From the NCBI GenBank assembly GCA_035222895.1, contig JAVYIG010006825.1, positions 46,001-110,000 of the forward strand: a stretch of DNA of 64,000 bases. Direction: 5' to 3'. The translations under genes were made by a program, and so were the position numbers. Origin of the DNA: Strongylocentrotus droebachiensis. Its lineage: Eukaryota; Echinodermata; Echinoidea; Camarodonta; Strongylocentrotidae. Below the pieces are notes generated by a model that worked only from the letters and a program-made list of their open reading frames with translations, was not told where the DNA came from and did no database searches. This document shows, piece by piece, positions 56,956-64,000 of the stretch; position 1 is the first letter of the stretch, and each line of letters opens with the position of its first letter.

Positions 56956-57934
56956 GGGTTTGTGATAAATGCTCTTTTCGTGAACTTTTTAAATTTATTT
57001 TTGTAGTTTATTTCGGTTTAAAAAGACATAAATAACATGATTCAAAGGTCCAAAGACCAAAACTGATCATGTTTACAAGTAATACAATAAGTTATAGATA
57101 CAGTAAATATACAATAGTGAGCCACACAGACAGGTAAACCAAGAACAAGATGGCAATAAAGATGAAAAGATAATACATTTCCATCAATACAATACCAAAA
57201 TAAACTAGGAGAAAGTAGTGGTCAAGATCGTCAAATTACTAAACTGATATAGGGTAATGGTAGCAGATAAACAGACAAAAATAATGTTGAGTAACCAAAC
57301 AATCGATAAATATAGGGGAAAATTAAATTCTGAATATAGGCAACGATAACAGCCTTAACCCTTACTGTACTGGGGGGGGGGCCTGGGAGGCCCCCCCCCC
57401 CCCCCCCCTCTCGACATTTTCGAAGATTGCGCCGCAACGGCTTGGAATTTTGAATTGTCGTTTCATGACTTTTTTTCCCTCAAGTCTTACGCATATTTTG
57501 ATACCATTTTCGTCGAAATCGGATACATCTGTAAGGCGTTACATAACAATTAGTATGCGCATGTCATTAAAAAAAAAAAAAAAAAAATTGCATCAAAATT
57601 TGCATATATTATCATTATTAATTACATTAAATAACTTTTTTGTGTTAGAAAAGAACTTCAATATGAATAATGAGTTTCAACATTCAAAAAGTGGAGTTTG
57701 ACACGTTTTCTGTAAAATGCATAAAATTAGCGCATTTTGCATAATTAATTAGGCTAACGACAAAAATTTGCATATCCGGAAAAAAACTAATTATACCATC
57801 TTGTTCCTTACGTAAATATCTACATACATTAAATTTTCGTGTTCATCGGACAATCGACGGCCGAGAGCATGGGGGGGGGGGGGGGGGGGGGGGGGGGCCT
57901 CCCAGGCCCCCCCCCCCCCCCCCCCCCAGTCAGT
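56956..57934. repeat. 979-bp tandem duplication, unit 1
   Basis: Near-identical to 57935-58913 except for G/C/A tract lengths. It holds about 400 bp of LINE 3' tail (minus) and a TTAA element starting at 57359 that is cut at its right end by the duplication junction. Confidence 0.9.
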
Positions 57935-58913
57935 GGGTTTGTGATAAATGCTCTTTTCGTGAACTTTTTAAATTTATTTTTGTAGTTTATTTCGGTTTAA
58001 AAAGACATAAATAACATGATTCAAAGGTCCAAAGACCAAAACTGATCATGTTTACAAGTAATACAATAAGTTATAGATACAGTAAATATACAATAGTGAG
58101 CCACACAGACAGGTAAACCAAGAACAAGATGGCAATAAAGATGAAAAGATAATACATTTCCATCAATACAATACCAAAATAAACTAGGAGAAAGTAGTGG
58201 TCAAGATCGTCAAATTACTAAACTGATATAGGGTAATGGTAGCAGATAAACAGACAAAAATAATGTTGAGTAACCAAACAATCGATAAATATAGGGGAAA
58301 ATTAAATTCTGAATATAGGCAACGATAACAGCCTTAACCCTTACTGTACTGGGGGGGGGGGGGGGCTGGGAGGCCCCCCCCCCCCCCCTCTCGACATTTT
58401 CGAAGATTGCGCCGCAACGGCTTGGAATTTTGAATTGTCGTTTCATGACTTTTTTTCCCTCAAGTCTTACGCATATTTTGATACCATTTTCGTCGAAATC
58501 GGATACATCTGTAAGGCGTTACATAACAATTAGTATGCGCATGTCATTAAAAAAAAAAAAAAAAAAAATTGCATCAAAATTTGCATATATTATCATTATT
58601 AATTACATTAAATAACTTTTTTGTGTTAGAAAAGAACTTCAATATGAATAATGAGTTTCAACATTCAAAAAGTGGAGTTTGACACGTTTTCTGTAAAATG
58701 CATAAAATTAGCGCATTTTGCATAATTAATTAGGCTAACGACAAAAATTTGCATATCCGGAAAAAAACTAATTATACCATCTTGTTCCTTACGTAAATAT
58801 CTACATACATTAAATTTTCGTGTTCATCGGACAATCGACGGCCGAGAGCATAGGGGGGGGGGGGCCTCCCAGGCCCCCCCCCCCCCCCCAGTCAGTGGCT
58901 GCTCAAAATAGCC
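57935..58913. repeat. 979-bp tandem duplication, unit 2
   Basis: Second unit, starting GGGTTTGTGATAAATGCTC. Unlike unit 1, it continues into the intact right end of the TTAA element. Confidence 0.9.
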
Positions 58914-58931
58914 CAGTACAGTAAGGGTTAA
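58334..58931. mobile_element. TTAA element of 590 bp
   Basis: The element 58338-58927 has ends CCCTTACTGTACTGGG and CCCAGTACAGTAAGGG and TTAA on both sides. Subterminal G/C tracts form GCCTGGGAGGCC-like inverted words. It is inserted in the 3' tail of the minus-strand LINE. Confidence 0.85.
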
Positions 58932-59148
58932 CACATAAATTGACTACTTTTGAGTTGAAGGGGTTACCATACAGAAATAGATACCATACAAATTGGAATC
59001 GACTTCAAAAAGCAGTTATACAATGCCATTATTATCAAAAATATAACGTATAACCAATTTTCGAATGTGTCAAATTGAAATGATTCTGAGGAGTAATGCA
59101 AAGAGGGTGAGGCGGAGAGAGAGAAAGAGAGAGGGAACGGATAGAGAG

Positions 59149-59195
<47 letters not shown>

Positions 59196-59585
59196 AAGAA
59201 TCAAGGATTATTAATTGTACGAACAAGAGAAGGAACAGCAGAATTTTGATAACGGCTAGTCCTGCACCTATGAATGACTAAACCTTGATTATTACGGAGG
59301 GGGCGAAAATTGGGCAAGGAATCTTTGTATGGTGAAAGTAAGTCTCTGTGTCGGGACGTCAGTAGCGAGTGGGCAAATTTTGTATCAAGCTCAATTCTTC
59401 TTGCTTGAAGGGAGGGTAGATTTAGACTCTTTAGCCTTTCATCATAGATGAGAGGGGTGAAACCGAGAATGATCTTGGTCACACGCCTCTGAACTCTCTC
59501 AACTTTCTCAGACTGTTGACAAGTGAATGAAGAAGACCAGACAGGCGGGGCATACTCCAGAATTGGACGGATATGCGTAAATCGT
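58932..59585 (-). pseudogene. 5'-truncated LINE, ORF2 C-terminus and tail
   Basis: Minus-strand frame with ILEYAPPVWSSSF, VERVQRRVTKIILGF and DERLKSLNLPSLQARR, the end of a non-LTR reverse transcriptase ORF. A CT-rich (GA)n tract lies at 59104-59194. Its 3' tail continues beyond the TTAA element into the tandem units. It is open over at least 370 bp, so it is young. Confidence 0.82.
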
Positions 59586-59769
59586 TACTAGATCACTCAA
59601 GGATGCATTGTATTTCTTTAAGATGTACAGCATAAACAACTTTCATTCTTTGATATTATTTAAACCATAGTGAAAATGTCTCAAACTACAGTTCTATAAG
59701 GAGCATATCTGCTGTTAAGTATTAACGAAGATATATCCAATGCACTCAGATATATTTCTGGTATTACTA

Positions 59770-61290
59770 TCGCACATTTAAATGTATGTTCTTTATTGAA
59801 AAATATCGAAGAAATCCGTTCTATTTTAAAGGAAACAAAAATTCATATTTTAACCTTATCTGAAACTAGACTTGATGAATCCGTACTTGAAGAAGAAATA
59901 AATATAAAAAGTTATAGACTAGTGAAAAGTGAAAGGAATAGAAACAGAATATATACATTAAAGAATCACTGAATTATTCGTTGCCAGAAGAATTATTTAT
60001 TGAGGATATAGAATCAACAGAAACCATTCATTGTATTTGCATGGTATAGACCACCTGACTCAAGTGTAAGTGACTCAATTTCTAGATAAACATGCTCCAA
60101 TTAAAAGAAAAAGAGTAAGACGCAAAAAGTCACTTTGGATGACAAGTGATAATTTAGAATTAATGCGTAAAAGAAACAGAGCTTATGAAATGGCAAATTT
60201 ATCTAAAGATGAAAATGATTGGAGCGAGTATAAGAAAATGAGAAATCGTGTAACCTACGCCCAGCGATCTGCAGAACGAAGATACATCACAGAAAGCATA
60301 ACAAAGAATGCGCGTAATTCAGCTATGTTGTGGAAACTTTCACGAGATCTTTTACCAAATCAAAATGCAGGTTTACGAAAAAATGTATATGAAGGTGAAG
60401 AATACATAAAAAGTATAGATATTGTAAATGTACTAAATTATTATTTTCTTGTATAGCTATGAATAAGAACAATCAAATCAACACTTTCCATTCAAAAGTC
60501 ATGTGTAAACTCTACTTTTTCTTTTCCGCAGATTACGGCAGAAGAAAATTGTAATTTAGAAATACCGCGTTACAAAGCAACAGGTCTTGATAAAAATTCC
60601 ATCAAATATTCTGTCGTCAATCTATCTCTCAAAGGTGATGATGCCTCAAATCCATTAAACTACAGGCAATTATCGTATTATCTGTTCTCTCAAAGGTTTT
60701 TGAAAAGTTGGTTTTCAAACAAATGCATATATACCTAAACGAAAATGACATATTGATAACAAATCAATTTGGTTAACATCCAAACTTTTCAACGAGCCTC
60801 GCTCTTTTAAATCTAACTGCAAATATAAGTAAATCAATTGATCGAGGTGATTCGCTAGGGCTTGTTGCATTAGACCTGAAAAAGGCGTTTGATATGGTGA
60901 GTCATAAGATATCGCTTTCAAAACTGAAATATGGATATGATAATGATTGCATTCGCTGGGGTAAAGATTATTTTCAATTTAGAACTCAGACAAGAGTTAT
61001 AAATGGTAATGAATCTTGTGAATCAATTGCTAATAATTGTCGAATTACAGAGGGGAGTATTCTGGGGCCATTTACACAAAATATTATACATGAATGATCT
61101 TCCTAAAGTAATAACACATTGCAGAATGTCACTTTATGCTGACGATACTTGCTTGAACATGAATTACTAACGAAGACTTAGCCTCAATTTAAACCTGTTT
61201 TTTCTGATAACGAGCTTTTGTTAAATGTCAACAAATGCAAGTTAAAATAGGCTCAAAGAGTAAGACCAAATTATTTGACAATATTAATGT
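59770..61290 (+). pseudogene. Decayed LINE ORF2
   Basis: In order: endonuclease part HILTLSETRLDE; linker frame 60070-60456 with LDKHAPIKRKRVRRKKSLWM; RT pieces ATGLDKNSIK, LVALDLKKAFDMVSH (motif A), EGSILGP (motif B) and SLYADDTCL (catalytic ADD); then NELLLNVNKCK. Several frameshifts, stops and internal deletions. It faces the minus-strand LINE ending at 59585. Confidence 0.85.
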
Positions 61291-61299
61291 AAGGATTAT

Positions 61300-61756
61300 G
61301 GCCATGTAGGCATGTACTGTAAATATATTGTCAAGTAGGATAGCTAAATCTATAGACAAACGAGTGAGTTTATTGGTCAAAGTATATGATATCTAAAGGA
61401 AAACACTTGAGACCTTAGTGAAGATGGAATTCAGTCCATTAGCCACGTATGTGTCATGGCTTTTTTTTTTACAAGAAGACGAATATAGTTATTTGATAGT
61501 GAAATATGACGAAACCTATTAAAAAGCAAAGCTTGTAAATATTAGATTCCGTACACAATATGATGAAGAAAATCGTCGCCAGTTTGACATGGTGCGATGA
61601 GAAAGATATAAAAAACGTTTTTAGGGCGAATGATAATAACAAAAATCATACTGCGTCATTAGACGGAAATTATGTAGTAAAAAAGTCATTAAGTAGACAT
61701 GGTCATTAGCAGCATGTTTTCGTGTCCAGTTAGCGATTGAACAATACAATTATTGC
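61300..61756. other. Unassigned AT-rich sequence
   Basis: Nothing recognised, possibly LINE 3' UTR. Confidence 0.4.
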
Positions 61757-61942
61757 CATAACTTCTTAAACTAATGACTAATGATTAAACCTTTTGGTTC
61801 CTGGGAGACCTTTAACTCCCCTCTGCCTGCAAACGTACGTAGAATTAATGATTAAACCTTTTGGTTCTTGGGAGGCCTTTAACTCTCCTCTGCCTGCAAA
61901 CGTACGTAGAATTTAATCATTAGTCATTAGTTTAGGAAGTTA
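61757..61942. mobile_element. Foldback element with internal 67-bp duplication
   Basis: 32-bp inverted arms (AACTAATGACTAATGATTAA and complement) with one mismatch flank two 67-bp direct units starting ATGATTAAACCTTTTGG (61781 and 61848). Confidence 0.8.
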
Positions 61943-62043
61943 TATTGTTTTGAACTGGTATGGGTATGGGTAATATACCAGTTTTTATGGGTTAAATTTA
62001 GGGTTATGTATAGATATCCTGTTAATACAACATTTAGGGTTTA

Positions 62044-62110
62044 ATAAACCTGTAAAGTACAGCTACGTCTCACGTTCCTAGACCTTTTTCTTCATGCCTA
62101 TATATATATG
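62044..62110 (+). repeat. Partial copy of the hammerhead-bearing element end
   Basis: Starts within the motif (AATAAACCTGTAAAGTACAG) and runs to TTCATGCCTATATA. The catalytic core is missing. Confidence 0.75.
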
Positions 62111-62299
62111 TGTATGTATATATATATATATCACATCAACTGAATAAAGACACCGATAGCCCAACACACAAGCAAGTTAAAACATTTTGAATTTGCATAA
62201 TCATTTCTAAGTTTATTCCGAAAGTATTTCTCGTACTAATATTTGCTATGTTCATGATGCTTGACTATGATTGAGTGATATTAAGTTTGTATGCCATGT

Positions 62300-62489
62300 A
62301 TATTTGTTCATACAATGTTTTTGTTTTTGTATGTGTTTGCACTTCAGAACCTGAAGAAGGCCTCACAAGCCGAAAGCTCGTAATAAAATTGTAAAGTACA
62401 GCTACGACGTTTCACGTTCCTAGACCATTTTCTTCACGCCTACATATTCTGGAACACCCGTTGTCATATTAGAGTTGAGAATTCTCGCA

Positions 62490-62521
<32 letters not shown>
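62300..62521 (+). mobile_element. Retroelement end with hammerhead-like motif, copy 2
   Basis: Same blocks as 38615-38800, followed by the inverted GAGTTGAGAATTCTCGCAC block and a (TA)n run. Confidence 0.7.
62339..62399 (+). ncRNA. Candidate type-I hammerhead ribozyme, copy 2
   Basis: The same core as 38698-38758 is conserved without change: CTGAAGA, GGC/GCC stem II, GAAAGCTC. Distal stem I is weaker (GCACTT against AAGTAC, one mismatch). Confidence 0.42.
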
Positions 62522-62524
<3 letters not shown>

Positions 62525-62525
<1 letters not shown>

Positions 62526-63120
62526 ACCCTATATGTTGCATTAAATGGTACATTAACCGGACATCATAAAACCTGGTATATTGCCCTAACTCTAACACCC
62601 ATCTCTTATTCACCTCTTTTCATTTCCATTGACGTTTTGACGTTACCTATTATATGTTATGCAAGTGAATATCAATTTTTAGAATGATACGGATCTACTA
62701 AATAGAAGTATTATAGGACATTATTCGTGATATTCCTGTACAGAGTTCATGGTATCGAGCATAGCGGATGTACAGTATTTTCCGGCAGGCCAGTTGCGTG
62801 CTGAAAGCATACATGAGATCCTCTTTCAAGGAATATACCAAATCATCCAGTCAAATGAAAATTTATTAAAGCAGTGTTTCCCTTTTGCAGCCAGCATCGA
62901 ATTCTGTAAGACTTTGCAGGAATTATGAATATGTCACGTATATGTCCTATCTGTGAAGCAATGTCCTATTATTCACATTATGCGAGGAAATTCGTTTACT
63001 TTCTAGATGTCACACACTATTGAGTGACTCACTGACTTTTTTCTTTGGAAATAACATACATAAAATGAGCTGTAAAGGGTACATGAGCATTTTACTACAT
63101 CAATAACACACTTCTTGTAA
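62525..63120. other. Unassigned AT-rich sequence
   Basis: No gene, RNA or repeat recognised. Confidence 0.4.
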
Positions 63121-63124
63121 TGGC

Positions 63125-63345
63125 TAAAATTAAACTGATTGAATCTTTGCGTAGCACAAAACATACGACCATTCGGTATGAGGGTCTGAAAATCTGATTA
63201 TTTGATTAAACGAGCGCGCTCGCTTAATTCAACTCGACAATTGACGGTCATTATTTTCCAACAAACAGACATTTTCAAGCCCTTTTGTTTTGAGCGGAGT
63301 TCTATATTAGTATTATCTTTCAAATGCCGTTGGAATTTGAAGGGA
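63125..63345. repeat. Dispersed repeat, inverted partner of 14091-14305
   Basis: Contains ACATTTTCAAGCCCTTTTGT and CATACGACCATTCGGTA, the complement of blocks in the partner. Diverged. Confidence 0.65.
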
Positions 63346-63429
63346 TTGGGTATCTTTGTCGCCGCTTCTAAACAAAATCCTGGATTTAGCTCATGCTGCA
63401 ATCATAATTTTAAATCTGTAGGTCCGCGT

Positions 63430-63830
63430 ATCAGGACACCTACCCCCTGGACATCCACCCCCAGATAACCACCCCCAGTCAACAACCTGCAAGGACAGCT
63501 ATCCCCTAGGGCAACTACCCCCTAGGACGACTACCTCCCAAGGACAACTACCCCCGGACAACTACCCCCAAGGACAGTTGCCCCGGGGATAGTTGTCCTA
63601 TAGGATGGTTGTCGTTGGGGGTAGTTGTCCTAGGGGTAGTTGTCCGGGGGAAGTTTTCCTGGGGGTAGTTGTCCTAGGGGGTAGTTGTCCTATGGGTTAG
63701 TTGTCTGGGGGTAGTTGCCCTAGGGTGGTCGTTATAGAGGGTGGTTGCCCTAGGGGGTAGTTGTCCTAGGGGGTAGTTGAATGGGGGTGGTTATCCGGGG
63801 GGTTATGTCCTGGGGGTAGGTGCCCTAGAA
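63430..63830. repeat. Palindromic 15-17 bp minisatellite
   Basis: Units near GGACAACTACCCCCTA run in one direction from about 63432 to 63585, then as reverse complement (TAGGGGGTAGTTGTCC) to about 63825. The outermost units also pair (GGACACCTACCCCCTGG and complement). The switch point is near GCCCCGGGG at 63581. Confidence 0.9.
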
Positions 63831-64000
63831 CCCTTTAAGGGCGTGTTCATGCTTCACTTTTTCTGGCCAGAATCAGGCATCTGTTACGCGTTTAGTTTAA
63901 AACACGGTTGCGTCTTAGCTCACTTTTGTTGAATCACCGAAAACGGCGATCACGATCGCCGATCGTAAACTCACAAAAAGATGCGTTTACAATTTGTAAA

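Overview
The window looks like nuclear DNA of a marine invertebrate deuterostome, most likely a sea urchin or another echinoderm. It is AT-rich, with small conserved exons separated by long introns full of short DNA transposons, poly-G/poly-C tracts, tRNA-derived SINEs, LINE fragments and Penelope-like elements. The species assignment is inference. No bacterial, viral or plasmid features were seen.

Three protein-coding genes could be built exon by exon with GT-AG junctions and matching phases. (1) 963-12810, minus strand: peroxisomal sarcosine/L-pipecolate oxidase (PIPOX-like), 8 exons, 408 aa, ending in the peroxisomal signal SKL. It carries two alternative versions of exon 6 whose phases forbid using both or neither. 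(2) 19250-24604, plus strand: mitochondrial-type deoxynucleoside kinase (TK2-like), 6 exons, 281 aa. (3) 30941-50713, minus strand: SAMHD1-like dNTP triphosphohydrolase, 11 exons, 544 aa in the window; its first exon(s) were not found. TK2 and SAMHD1 are convergent neighbours with opposite effects on dNTP pools: salvage synthesis against hydrolysis.

Layout: 1-13 kb is PIPOX, whose introns hold an 8-bp-TSD hAT-like MITE, a SINE, LINE scraps and a 21-bp minisatellite duplicated around a TTAA MITE. 13-19 kb is a cluster of hAT-like G/C-tract elements. One of them (14621-15089) contains a near-identical copy of part of TK2 exon 1 with its splice donor. Another (15798-16637) is a composite with a zinc-finger fragment and recurs at 51.4 and 55.2 kb. 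19-25 kb is TK2. 26-30 kb is a 25-bp minisatellite plus degenerate repeats. 31-51 kb is SAMHD1; its last intron holds a broken Penelope-like element with direct and inverted terminal repeats. 51-64 kb is repeat-dominated: nested MITEs, fragments of several LINEs in both orientations, a 979-bp tandem duplication, hammerhead-like motifs and a palindromic minisatellite.

All calls come from reading the sequence. Exon models were translated by hand and checked for phase, not aligned to a database.
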